From contig CAJTDL010000006.1 in assembly GCA_910575035.1 (NCBI GenBank), positions 186,001 through 250,000 of the forward strand: DNA of 64,000 bases. Direction: 5' to 3'. The notes below the pieces were generated by a model, which searched no databases, was not told the origin of the DNA, and saw only the letters and a list, made by a program, of their open reading frames with translations. Origin of the DNA: Lachnospiraceae bacterium. GTDB lineage: Bacteria > Bacillota > Clostridia > Lachnospirales > Lachnospiraceae. Both the position numbers and the translations under genes were made by a program. This document shows, piece after piece, positions 35,893 to 46,558 of the stretch (positions are counted from its first letter, which is position 1; the number at the start of each line of letters is the position of its first letter).

Positions 35893-36564
35893 TTGGCTCG
35901 GTTGTTGGTAATTGACGATGAAAAGGCCATTCTTGACTTAGTTAAGAATGGTTTGGAAAAAGATGGCCATCTAGTTGCTATATGCGAAAGTGCAACGGAT
36001 GTTGCGGTAGACCGCCTGAAAGATTACGATTTGATTTTGTTAGATATTATGATGCCAGATGTTGATGGATTCACGTTATGCAAAAAAATCCGAGGGCTTG
36101 TGGATTGTCCTATTTTGTTTCTTACTGCAAAAGTTTTGGAAACAGACATCATCTACGGGTTAGGATTAGGGGCTGATGATTATATTACAAAACCTTTCCG
36201 AATAGGAGAACTGAGAGCCCGTGTTTCTGCCCATCTGCGGCGGGAAAGACGGGAGCATCATAACACTTTAGGATTTGAGAAGGAAATCAAGTTTGATTTG
36301 TCCTCAAAAGAACTATCTGTAAAAGGGGAAAAAATCAGCTTAACCAAAAGTGAATATGAGATCTGCGAGTATTTAGCCAGAAACAGCGGACAGGTATTCA
36401 CAAGGGAACAGATTTATGAAGCGGTCTTTGGGTTTGACGGTGACAGTAATGATTTGACAATCGCAACACATATAAGGAATATCCGCAGCAAACTGGCAGG
36501 ATACGGCATTGCTCCGATTAATACAGTCTGGGGAGTTGGATACAGATGGGAAAGGCAAAATTAA
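35893..36564 (+). CDS. SpaR/VanR-like OmpR-family response regulator
   Basis: The 223-residue regulator has a receiver domain with D8-D9, phosphoacceptor D51 in LILLDIMMPDVDG and K100 in ITKPF, followed by a winged-helix domain (about 125-222). The start is TTG at 35893 with AAGGAGG 7 bases upstream; ATG starts further up fall inside the lipoprotein gene. It lies 13 bases after that gene and overlaps the start of a histidine kinase gene. Its partner kinase is broken, so it may act constitutively, through another kinase, or not at all. It is expected to control the LanFEG cassette. Confidence 0.87.
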   Translation: MARLLVIDDEKAILDLVKNGLEKDGHLVAICESATDVAVDRLKDYDLILLDIMMPDVDGFTLCKKIRGLVDCPILFLTAKVLETDIIYGLGLGADDYITKPFRIGELRARVSAHLRRERREHHNTLGFEKEIKFDLSSKELSVKGEKISLTKSEYEICEYLARNSGQVFTREQIYEAVFGFDGDSNDLTIATHIRNIRSKLAGYGIAPINTVWGVGYRWERQN

Positions 36565-37255
36565 TTTCATTGCAAAAAGTTTTCTGGAGGTTTTTAATCA
36601 TTTTGATATCAGGTCTGTTCCTGTCAGTGGCAATTCCCTTCCTGCTTCTTGCACTGGCTTCAAATGCAGGGTATGTGACCTATTACAACATCCTTTATAC
36701 AAATATGGATGTAACGAACAGAGCATTAAAATTTACAAAAACTGGAGAAAACAGTGGCCTCACAAGCAGGACGCAATATCAATTCATACCGAGGGAAGAA
36801 GAATATTGTGTGTTAAAATATTATGTAGGCTCACAGTATAAAAGTAACTGGATGCAGAAATATTTACCTGCACCCGAAACCCTGTTGTTGATGCTCATAG
36901 GAATCAATTGCATTGCCGTTTGCGTTTATCTGACGCTGCGATATTCCCAAAAGCTGAAAGTACAAAATCATCTTTCAAGCAGAAATGGAAAATAGAACAA
37001 TTACAAAGAAAACAGATTGCAGCACTTTCCCATGATGTGAAAACACCTTTGACAGTAATTCAAGGCAATATAGATTTAATAAGCGAAACAAAGCTTGATG
37101 ATGAACAACAGTTGTATGCGAAGTATATTACAGAAAGTTTGGAACAGATGCAGTTGTATATCAGAACCTAAATGATATATCCCAGACAGTTACTGGGTAT
37201 CAGCTCTATTTAGAACATATAGCCACAAGCCTTTTTTCCCGCCTACAGGCATCGA
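36546..37255 (+). pseudogene. Broken SpaK-like sensor histidine kinase gene
   Basis: The N-terminal part (two membrane helices, stop at 36995) is followed in another frame by KQKWKIEQLQRKQIAALSHD and VKTPLTVIQGNIDLI, the H-box region. After a stop at 37171 the frame shifts again to NDISQTVTGYQLYLEHIA. At least two frameshifts and probably an internal deletion of the HAMP-like region are present. The ATP-binding domain is missing entirely: the sequence ends near 37255 just before a hairpin and the 3' end of addB. It therefore marks the right edge of the accessory island. Confidence 0.8.
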
Positions 37256-37265
37256 AAACGCAATT

Positions 37266-37314
37266 AGGAAGGAGCCGGGGGCGTAAGGGGCTGCCCTTGT
37301 TCCGGCTCCTCCCT
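37266..37314. terminator. GC-rich nested hairpin at the addB 3' end
   Basis: AGGAAGGAGCCGG (37266-37278) pairs with CCGGCTCCTCCCT (37302-37314) with one mismatch, and AAGGG/CCCTT pairs inside. It lies downstream of addB (minus strand). The following T run is weak, so terminator function is probable but not certain. Confidence 0.5.
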
Positions 37315-37347
37315 GAGGGACTCTTAGCCATCCCCTGGGATTTTGCT

Positions 37348-40300
37348 TTACATAACGGATTGCATCTTTTCCAAAATTTCATCTTCGTCTTTCATATTCT
37401 CCAGCTTCCGATATTCCCATCCAGGCAACGATGGGTCAAACCCGCAGATACTATGGTATGGGCAGTAATCACACCCTGTACTGTCCCCCAGCTTATAAGG
37501 CTCCGCCCCAATCTCTCCGTCAAAAATCCTTCTCCCAATGTCCTGGATCTTATAGTTCACATACTTCGAGAGGATCTGAAACTCTTCTTTTGCAGCCCGC
37601 TTCGACTTTTTGCTGACGCTTGCGTCCTCTTCCTGGCTGGCTACTCCCTTTAACTTCAGCTCTTCTAATATTTTTTCCTGTATCTCCGCATCTGTCTGCC
37701 CTGGCTTCCCTTCCACTACCGGGTCGTCCAAATGGTAATAATACATGCCGCCAGGCAGGACTTCTTTCCCTGGGTATTTCTGCTTCATAAGTTCCACCGC
37801 AGAATTCATATAGACAACCAACTGCAGCTGCAGGCCATGGTACAAGGACAGCAACTGAAAATCCTGGTTGCCAGACTTATAATCGATGACCTTGACAAAG
37901 ACTTTATCCTCTGTCTTCTTTGTGTCAATCCGGTCAATCCTCCCCCGCAGGCGCATTTTTTCTTCTTCACTTAAAATAAAATTCACTGCCTCCAAATTCT
38001 CTGCAAAGGAAAAAGAAACCTCATACCCTTCTGGCGCAAAATGGCTGGATTTGATTTGCTCTGCAATCGTTTCCACCGTCCGCTTTAAAATCCGCTTTAT
38101 CCGCTCCAGCAGATAAGCCGTCCTGGCCTCTTGGAGTAAAAGGCTGTCAAAGCCTGCCCCCAACGCCTTTTCCACTGCCAGGCCAATCAGCTCCTCTTCC
38201 ACTTCCTCTGGCACATCAAACCAATGGTATCCCGCCTGTTCTAACGCCATTGCATAGTACTCCAAGGCCTCATGGAACATATTGCCCATATCCACAGGTG
38301 CAAATTCCCCAAGGCTGCGTTCTTCCAGCTTCAGGCCATAATGCAGGAAATGGCTGAACGCACAGGCGCTGAACTGTTCCAGCCTGGTTACGCTGTTCTC
38401 CAGAACCTTCCCATACAACGCCCGGGTAACCTCTGCCCCCATAGGCTGGGCATGGTACTCATAAAACGCCGCTTCCAGGAAAGGGCGTATTTTCTCCCGC
38501 CAGGAATCCTGATCCTCATACCATTGGTACAGCCCCTTCCATGCAGGGTGTACCTTTCCTTTTTTTGCCTCCCTCAGCCCTTCTACGAAAAATTTCAGGC
38601 TGCTTTTTGGCGTCACCATTTGCTGCAGGTAAAGCGATGCTGCTTTTGGATTCCCTGCATCGCCATCTGTACCCAAGGCATCCGCCAGCGGCGCATCCTT
38701 CCACCAGGCAGAGGATTCCTCCACGCGCACTGGCGTAAGGCCTGGAAACATTTTCAAGATTGTCCCAATCAGATAAGATTTCCTGGACTCTTTCCCATCC
38801 TGGCTTGCCCGGAACCAGGTCATATACAGTTTTTCTGAAGGCTTCGTCAGGTTCAGATACAAATAAAATTTCTGTATAAAGCTTTTTTCCCGGTCCGTGG
38901 GTGCAATCTCAATGCCATGGGCTGCAAAGCACTCCCGGTCTGACTGGGAAATAATGCCTCCATGCTCTGAGGCTTTCGGTATCAGCCCATCATTCACCCC
39001 TGCAAAAAACAGCACCTTAATATCTGACAGCCTGGTTCTCTCAATGTCACCAAACACCACCCTGTCATAACCTGGCGGGATTATCCCCACTGCCGCAGCC
39101 TCCAGCCCTGCCTCTAGCATTTCCCGGTACTCCCGGACACTCATTTTCTCATCCCCCAAAAGCTCTACCACCTTGTCCAGTAAATCCATCGTAATCCTAT
39201 AAATCTGGGCATACTCTTTTGCCAGCGCATTTTCCCCTTCTTGAGAAAACCGCTCCTCATACCCAGCAAGCTGCCCTTCAATATCCAACTGGTATATCAG
39301 ACCATAAAGCGCCCTGGACTCCTCCAGCACGGTATGGTATTCCCCCTCTTTTTTCCTGAAAGCCTCCCGAAGCGGCGCAAGCTGCCCAACCATCCGCTCC
39401 CGTAGGGCATTGATATGCTCCAATTCCTCTGCATCCTGCACGCATCCCCTTCGCACCCAAGCTTTGTCCCATTTTCGGAATCCCCGTATGCCCGCTGACA
39501 GCAAATAGTTCTCCAACAGATCCACATCCTCTATGCAAAGCCCAGACAGCCCGCAGCGCAGATAACCCAGCACCGCCTCATAAGAGAAATCCTGTTCTAT
39601 TAAGTATAGAGCCTGCCTTAGAAATTCTGTCATTGGATGGAACACAATATTTTTTTTCGTATCCAAAAACAGGGGAATGCCATATGTATCAAAAATCTCC
39701 CTGGCATAATTCCCATACATCTCCACATCTCCGCACACAATGGCAATATCCTTATACCGATACTCCCCACTGCGCACTAATTCCTTGATTTCCCTGGCAA
39801 TAAAATGCAGCTCCTGCCTTGGCGTCTGCAAAGAATACAGGAATATGCCAGAAGAAGGCTGATGCTGCAGGCCATGCTGTTCTGCATAGGGTTTCTGCTT
39901 TGGGCGGAACAGGTTCTGTTCCAGCCACAGTAAGGATGGTGAATTACAAAACCTGCTTTTCTCACTATGCAGCACCCAATGGGGCTCCTTCACTTCAATA
40001 TGGTTTTGCCTGGCAATCCGCAGTAGGTTTTCAATGGTCTTTTTGCTCATATAAAACAATTCCTGCACCCCAGCCGTATGGTATGGATGCTCCCTATGAT
40101 CCAAGGTTACTGTCACGAAAATTTCATCCACAAGCCGAATCAGCCTTTCCAACAGATGGTACTGCACAGGCGTAAATCCCGTAAACCCATCCAGCACCAG
40201 CACAGAACCCTCCAGAACCTTTGACTGCCCCGCCACTTGAGCCAAAACCTCCAGCAGCTCCTCCGCCGTAATGAATTTCCCTTCTAAATAATCAGCAAAC

Positions 40301-40794
40301 CCTTGATACATCGTCTGAATATCCTGTATCTTATACCGGAACAATGGCAGCTGGCTCTCATCCTGAATAAATACGTCCAGCTGGCCTGGCGTAATCCGAT
40401 ACTGTGTCAGCTCAGAAATCACAGACTTCACTTCACTGATATACCCCATACGCTTCATGTTTGCCTTCAATAACTGCAAACGCCCCTGCTCTTCCTCCGC
40501 CACCTTGCGCAGCAGCAGATTCTTCCCCGTTTCCTCCAAAATCTGAATATTCCCCATCCCAAGCTCATCAAAAACCCGGTAAGCCAGCCTGGGAAAGCTC
40601 ACCACATCCACATTCATAATGCTATGGTTCTCCTGGCGCATAACCAATTCCCTCTGTGTCTGCATGGTAAACTGCTCAGGCACCAAAACAAAATACGTCT
40701 TATCCCGATGTGCCTTCGACTCTTCCAAAACTTTTTTATATACATAATCTGATTTTCCGCTGCCAGATGCACCAAAGACCAATTGTAATGACAT
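37348..40794 (-). CDS. addB: Helicase-nuclease subunit AddB
   Basis: The 1148-residue protein begins MSLQLVFGASGSGKSDYVYK, with Walker A near the N-terminus as in AddB. Near the C-terminus it carries the RecB-type nuclease segment KVFVKVIDYKSGNQDF. It ends with the cysteine cluster CDYCPYHSICGF, which with an upstream cysteine would bind the AddB iron-sulfur cluster. With AddA it forms the recombination-initiating helicase-nuclease. ATG 40794 has AAGGAG about 7 bases upstream; the longer in-frame start lacks a site. The expected neighbour addA lies 15 kb downstream on the same strand, separated by the accessory island. Confidence 0.96.
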   Translation of the reverse strand: MSLQLVFGASGSGKSDYVYKKVLEESKAHRDKTYFVLVPEQFTMQTQRELVMRQENHSIMNVDVVSFPRLAYRVFDELGMGNIQILEETGKNLLLRKVAEEEQGRLQLLKANMKRMGYISEVKSVISELTQYRITPGQLDVFIQDESQLPLFRYKIQDIQTMYQGFADYLEGKFITAEELLEVLAQVAGQSKVLEGSVLVLDGFTGFTPVQYHLLERLIRLVDEIFVTVTLDHREHPYHTAGVQELFYMSKKTIENLLRIARQNHIEVKEPHWVLHSEKSRFCNSPSLLWLEQNLFRPKQKPYAEQHGLQHQPSSGIFLYSLQTPRQELHFIAREIKELVRSGEYRYKDIAIVCGDVEMYGNYAREIFDTYGIPLFLDTKKNIVFHPMTEFLRQALYLIEQDFSYEAVLGYLRCGLSGLCIEDVDLLENYLLSAGIRGFRKWDKAWVRRGCVQDAEELEHINALRERMVGQLAPLREAFRKKEGEYHTVLEESRALYGLIYQLDIEGQLAGYEERFSQEGENALAKEYAQIYRITMDLLDKVVELLGDEKMSVREYREMLEAGLEAAAVGIIPPGYDRVVFGDIERTRLSDIKVLFFAGVNDGLIPKASEHGGIISQSDRECFAAHGIEIAPTDREKSFIQKFYLYLNLTKPSEKLYMTWFRASQDGKESRKSYLIGTILKMFPGLTPVRVEESSAWWKDAPLADALGTDGDAGNPKAASLYLQQMVTPKSSLKFFVEGLREAKKGKVHPAWKGLYQWYEDQDSWREKIRPFLEAAFYEYHAQPMGAEVTRALYGKVLENSVTRLEQFSACAFSHFLHYGLKLEERSLGEFAPVDMGNMFHEALEYYAMALEQAGYHWFDVPEEVEEELIGLAVEKALGAGFDSLLLQEARTAYLLERIKRILKRTVETIAEQIKSSHFAPEGYEVSFSFAENLEAVNFILSEEEKMRLRGRIDRIDTKKTEDKVFVKVIDYKSGNQDFQLLSLYHGLQLQLVVYMNSAVELMKQKYPGKEVLPGGMYYYHLDDPVVEGKPGQTDAEIQEKILEELKLKGVASQEEDASVSKKSKRAAKEEFQILSKYVNYKIQDIGRRIFDGEIGAEPYKLGDSTGCDYCPYHSICGFDPSLPGWEYRKLENMKDEDEILEKMQSVM

Positions 40795-41163
40795 AATTCT
40801 GCTCCTTCCCAAATAAATGCCAGCCCCTCTCCAACCCTTCCGGGAGCCTCTGAAAATCCCTGATAACCAGCTCCTTCTGCAGCACATGAGCCTCAGCCCC
40901 TTACCCATATGGCGTGACTGTCAATAAGCAAAAAGTATCCCCCACACCTTTTCATCGTTATCTTCCAAATAGGATTCGGCATTTTTTAAATCATAGCATA
41001 AAATATACATAAAATAAAGGGCAAGATAAGCTTGAAAAAATTCAGAAACCATTACTATTTACTATTCATGCCCCAGAAATGCACCAAGCTGCACAAAAAG
41101 AGGACTGTAACAGCTTTTCACTGCCACAGTCCCTTCCCTGCTCATTTATTGCCAAAGCGGATA
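40795..41163. other. Gene-free gap between groEL and addB
   Basis: No credible gene is seen. It contains the groEL terminator (41102-41132), a short fragment of the dispersed repeat (41058-41085, TTTACTATTCATGCC), and an AT-rich stretch about 41000 that may hold the addB promoter. Confidence 0.5.
41102..41132 (-). terminator. groEL intrinsic terminator
   Basis: On the minus strand GGACTGT and ACAGTCC pair perfectly around a 17-base loop and are followed by TCTTTTTG. It lies 31 bases after the groEL stop. Confidence 0.85.
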
Positions 41164-43233
<2,070 letters not shown>

Positions 43234-43275
43234 TTATTGAGCCACTCTCTTTTCTCTCATTCTCTTTTTGGGTTA

Positions 43276-43302
43276 TTAGCACTCGTTAATGTTGAGTGCT
43301 GA
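43276..43302. promoter_or_regulatory. CIRCE operator of groESL
   Basis: TTAGCACTC, nine bases, GAGTGCTGA matches CIRCE with one mismatch in the right arm. An extra half-site TTAGCACTC lies at 43320-43328, overlapping the promoter. HrcA repression is expected. Confidence 0.93.
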
Positions 43303-43316
43303 TTGCCTATGTACAT

Positions 43317-43345
43317 AATTTAGCACTCTCTATTTTTTTTGTCAA
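43317..43345 (-). promoter_or_regulatory. groESL promoter
   Basis: On the minus strand TTGACA (43340-43345) and TAAATT (43317-43322) are 17 bases apart, upstream of the CIRCE element, which lies near the transcription start. Confidence 0.7.
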
Positions 43346-43455
43346 TATCCAATTTTACATTTAATAAAAAGTTTATATTTTTTATTTCCTGATTATGATT
43401 TTACAGCCAAGGCATCCTTCGGATTTTCCAAAGGATCCCATCCCATAACCTGTAT

Positions 43456-43475
43456 GATGGGCTGGACAGCCCATC
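43456..43475. terminator. Compact hairpin downstream of the C_GCAxxG gene
   Basis: GATGGGCTG and CAGCCCATC pair perfectly over 9 bp around a 2-base loop, 30 bases after the gene at 43506. No clear T run follows, so the function is uncertain. Confidence 0.4.
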
Positions 43476-43505
43476 CATGAAATAAAAAATAATATATTCC
43501 ATATT

Positions 43506-43979
43506 CTATGCTTCCAATGGATGGTCTTTTATATATTGCTCCAAAATTGCCGCTGCCATACGGATTAATTTCCCACAAGGGCGTTTTTTATAATATTCCT
43601 TTGTCCTTTCCTCCGGCACAGGCTCATCCCTTTTCTTATCAAGCCCTAATAGCTCCCGGCAAACAATAGAGCCGTTCTCTGCCTCATAGGCTTTGGCCAG
43701 CTGCTGGATCCTGGCATAATGCTCCTTCTTCCCCTGGGCGTCCCCTGGCTCCTCGTAGCCATAGAGCATCCCCGCCACCAAAAACATCCCGCTGACCGCT
43801 CCACAGACTTCCCGCAGCCTGCCCATCCCCCCGCCAAAAGAAGAGCTGAGCCTTGCCGCCAGCTTCCCATCCATTCCATGCAAATCTGCAAAGGCCAAAA
43901 CCACTGCCTGGGTGCAATTATACCCTTTCAGAAAATTTTCTTCTGCCTTCTGCCCATATTTACTCTCTTCGTAATCCAT
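43506..43979 (-). CDS. C_GCAxxG_C_C family protein (probable redox or metal protein)
   Basis: The 157-residue protein has C22 in GYNCTQAVVLAFAD, then FGGGMGRLREVCGAVSGM with C59, and two further cysteines in SIVCRELLG and RPCGKLI. This is the C_GCAxxG_C_C pattern of a family thought to bind a metal or redox cofactor. ATG 43979 has GGGAGG about 5 bases upstream; an in-frame start 99 bases earlier lacks such a site. It lies about 130 bases downstream of nadC on the same strand and may be read from the same transcript. Function is unknown. Confidence 0.8.
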   Translation of the reverse strand: MDYEESKYGQKAEENFLKGYNCTQAVVLAFADLHGMDGKLAARLSSSFGGGMGRLREVCGAVSGMFLVAGMLYGYEEPGDAQGKKEHYARIQQLAKAYEAENGSIVCRELLGLDKKRDEPVPEERTKEYYKKRPCGKLIRMAAAILEQYIKDHPLEA

Positions 43980-44106
43980 CCCGGCCTCCCTTACCCTGTC
44001 TGCTCCGCTAATATCACCGATACAATACCCAACTCCTGCCCTTTGCAAAACCCTGTCTGCAAAGTTTCCTTTGCCCAACCCCCAGGCCTTGCCGCTTGGG
44101 CAGGCA

Positions 44107-44967
44107 TCACACTGATACTGTATGCAGGTTTTTCAAAGAAATGTCCATAATCGGCGCAGAATGGGTCAAAGCCCCGCTGGAAATATAATCCACGCCCAAA
44201 GAGATATAATGCCCAATATTCTCCTTCGTAACATTCCCGGAAATCTCAATCTCTGCCTTCCCCCCAATCACCGCAATGGCCTTCTGCATTTCTTCCACGC
44301 CCATGTTGTCCAGCATAATAATATCCGCCCCAGCCTCCACGGCCTCCTGTACCATTTCTACAGTTTCGCATTCCACCTCAATCTTGCGTACAAAGGGCGC
44401 ATATTCCTTTGCCATAATAATAGCTTCCTTCACGCCCCCCGCAGCCCCGATATGGTTGTCCTTTAACAAGACGCCATCTGAAAGGTTATAACGATGGTTA
44501 TGGCCTCCGCCAACCTTTACGGCATACTTTTCAAAAATACGCATATTCGGCGTAGTTTTCCTGGTATCCAGCAATTTCACGCCGCTCCCTTCCAAAAGTG
44601 CAGCAATGGAATTGGTATAAGTGGCAATGCCGCTCATACGCTGCAGGTAATTCAGCGCCGTCCGCTCCCCCGACAAAACCGCACGGATATCCCCCGCCAC
44701 TGTCCCGATCAAGTCCCCTTTCCTCACCTTATCCCCATCGGTAAAATGGAATTGCACAGACACCCCATCATCCAAAAGCTCAAACACCCGCCGGAACACA
44801 AAAAGCCCTGCCAGCACCCCATCCTGCTTGCAGATCAGCTGTGCCTCTCCCTTCTGTGCACTTGGCATGACGGAATTGGTAGTCACGTCCTCACTGGAAA
44901 TATCCTCCTGCAGCGCCTGTAAGATCAATCTATCCGCATTTAATCCCATGGTTATTTTGTTGTTCAT
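44107..44967 (-). CDS. nadC: Nicotinate-nucleotide pyrophosphorylase (quinolinate phosphoribosyltransferase)
   Basis: The 286-residue enzyme converts quinolinate and PRPP to nicotinate mononucleotide in de novo NAD synthesis. Typical segments are EDISSEDVTTNSV near the N-terminus, LNYLQRMSGIATYT, LDTRKTTPNMRIFEKYAVKVGGGHNHR (substrate site) and DIIMLDNMG. ATG 44967 fits the family start; the gene overlaps the end of nadB by 38 bases, so the two are translationally coupled. nadA, which makes quinolinate with NadB, is not in the window. Confidence 0.96.
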   Translation of the reverse strand: MNNKITMGLNADRLILQALQEDISSEDVTTNSVMPSAQKGEAQLICKQDGVLAGLFVFRRVFELLDDGVSVQFHFTDGDKVRKGDLIGTVAGDIRAVLSGERTALNYLQRMSGIATYTNSIAALLEGSGVKLLDTRKTTPNMRIFEKYAVKVGGGHNHRYNLSDGVLLKDNHIGAAGGVKEAIIMAKEYAPFVRKIEVECETVEMVQEAVEAGADIIMLDNMGVEEMQKAIAVIGGKAEIEISGNVTKENIGHYISLGVDYISSGALTHSAPIMDISLKNLHTVSV

Positions 44968-46255
44968 ATTCCTTTTTTCTCCTTTCAATTTCCTGGAGCA
45001 CCAGTTTTTGGTTTTCCTGGCGCATCCTTTTCAAATCCTTGTATTTTTCCGGCTGGAACAATGCCCTGCTATGGCTCTTTTGGCTTATCTGCCCCTGGCT
45101 GGACAAAATATCCTGCGCCGCCCTGCGTGCAAACACCAGGCTTTCCAAAAGGGAATTGCTGGCAAGCCGGTTCGCCCCGTGCACGCCATTACAGCTTGTC
45201 TCCCCAACAGCATAAAGCCGTTCCATAGAGGTCCTCCCATCCAGGTCAGACTGGACGCCGCCCATAAAGTAGTGCTGCCCCGGCACCACCGGAATGCACT
45301 CCTTTGCCACGTCATAGCCTTCTTCCAGGCACTTCTGGCAAATATTGGGAAAATGGCCCCACAGGCTCTCCTGGTCCATATGCTGCATAGACAGCCAGAC
45401 ATAGGGCTTCCCATCCAATGCCATCTGCTTCTCAATAGCTGCCGTCACCACATCCCTTGGCTGCAGCTCGTCCACAAACCGCTCCATTTTCGCATTGAGC
45501 AGCACTGCCCCCTCACCCCGGACAGACTCTGAGATCAGAAACCGCCGCCCTGGCTTTTTTGAATATAAGGTAGTCGGATGGATCTGGACAAAATTCACAT
45601 CCTGGAGCCGTATCCCATGGCGCAGCGCAATTGCCACCCCATCCCCTGTCAAATGGGCAAAATTCGTAGAATGGCGGTACAGCCCGCCAATCCCCCCACA
45701 GGCAAATACCGTATAATCTGCATAAATTGCCATTACCTGCCCTGTGCGGTCTTCCACTACGGCTCCGCGGCAGGCATTTTCTTCACAGAGAATATCCACC
45801 ATCTCTGTATACTCATAAATGGTGATATTGCTGCGCCGCCTTACCTGGCTTAAGAGCTTTCCAGTGATTTCTCTGCCCGTAACGTCTTCATGGAATAAAA
45901 TCCTGGGCTGGGAATGCCCCCCTTCCCTGGTATACGCCAATTCCCCATTCCTGCTCTCAAACTCAACGCCATATTCCATCAGCAGCTGCACAATCTGCGG
46001 GGAATCCTTGATCATCCTGTCCACAGAGGCCCTATTGTTCTTATAATGCCCCGCTTTCATGGTGTCCTCAAAATAATCCTGATAATCATCCTCTGATTTC
46101 AGCACGCAAATCCCGCCCTGCGCCAAAAAAGAATCACTGTTTTCTGCTTGGTCTTTTGTAATCACCGTAACCTTCTGATCCTCTGGCAGCTGCAGCGCAC
46201 AAAAAAGCCCTGCCGCTCCGGTACCTATAATTACTATATCTGTCTCTCTCTCCAT
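44930..46255 (-). CDS. nadB: L-aspartate oxidase
   Basis: The 441-residue flavoenzyme oxidises L-aspartate to iminoaspartate. The FAD-binding start is ETDIVIIGTGAAGLFCALQL, and SFLAQGGICVL, HEDVTGREI, and the succinate dehydrogenase-like core (VHGANRLASNSLLESLVFARRAA) follow. It is shorter than the about 520-540 residues of many NadB proteins because the C-terminal helical domain is reduced. ATG 46255 has GGTGGAG immediately upstream; an ATG 33 bases earlier overlaps a palindrome and lacks a site. It is first in the nadB-nadC unit. Confidence 0.92.
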   Translation of the reverse strand: MERETDIVIIGTGAAGLFCALQLPEDQKVTVITKDQAENSDSFLAQGGICVLKSEDDYQDYFEDTMKAGHYKNNRASVDRMIKDSPQIVQLLMEYGVEFESRNGELAYTREGGHSQPRILFHEDVTGREITGKLLSQVRRRSNITIYEYTEMVDILCEENACRGAVVEDRTGQVMAIYADYTVFACGGIGGLYRHSTNFAHLTGDGVAIALRHGIRLQDVNFVQIHPTTLYSKKPGRRFLISESVRGEGAVLLNAKMERFVDELQPRDVVTAAIEKQMALDGKPYVWLSMQHMDQESLWGHFPNICQKCLEEGYDVAKECIPVVPGQHYFMGGVQSDLDGRTSMERLYAVGETSCNGVHGANRLASNSLLESLVFARRAAQDILSSQGQISQKSHSRALFQPEKYKDLKRMRQENQKLVLQEIERRKKEYEQQNNHGIKCG

Positions 46256-46270
46256 TTCTCCACCTGCTTC

Positions 46271-46287
46271 TGTTGAAAATTTCAACA
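46271..46287. promoter_or_regulatory. 17-bp palindrome between promoter and nadB, candidate repressor site
   Basis: TGTTGAAA, one base, TTTCAACA is a perfect inverted repeat located 14 bases downstream of the -10 box. It is well placed to control nadBC; the cognate regulator is not known. Confidence 0.55.
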
Positions 46288-46300
46288 TAATATCTGATAT

Positions 46301-46329
46301 AGTATAACACAGCCGCCAATTACTGGCAA
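46301..46329 (-). promoter_or_regulatory. nadBC promoter
   Basis: On the minus strand TTGCCA (46324-46329) and TATACT (46301-46306) are 17 bases apart, about 45 bases upstream of the nadB start. Confidence 0.75.
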
Positions 46330-46354
46330 GAGATTCGTAAAAGGTAAAAGAGGC

Positions 46355-46501
46355 GTTTTATTTACGGCTAAGGTTAGTAACTTAAGGGATTTTAGCAGCA
46401 GGCAATATTGAAAGTTCTGCTTCGCAAAAATCCCCCTCACTCCCGAATCATGTTCTCATGGAATGCACAGTTTGGCGCATCCCTGATCCCAAAATAGCAA
46501 C
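46355..46501 (+). mobile_element. Short MITE-like element with degenerate 8-bp target duplication
   Basis: The left end GTTTTATTTACGGC and the right end CCCAAAATAGCAAC are an imperfect inverted repeat. Flanks AAAGAGGC (46347-46354) and GAGGAGGC (46502-46509) match at 6 of 8 bases. The interior shares AGTAACTTAAGGGATTTTAG and CTTCGCAAAAATC..CCTCACTCC with other copies but is shortened to 147 bp. It fills most of the gap 46330-46558. Confidence 0.65.
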
Positions 46502-46558
46502 GAGGAGGCTCCCTTCATCATCCAAAGGGAGCCTCTTCTCAAAATCCATCTGTCAATT

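Noticed and set aside
22155-37347. Attachment-site direct repeats flanking the addA-addB island
   Set aside because: No clear direct repeat was found near either edge by eye, and no integrase gene is present.
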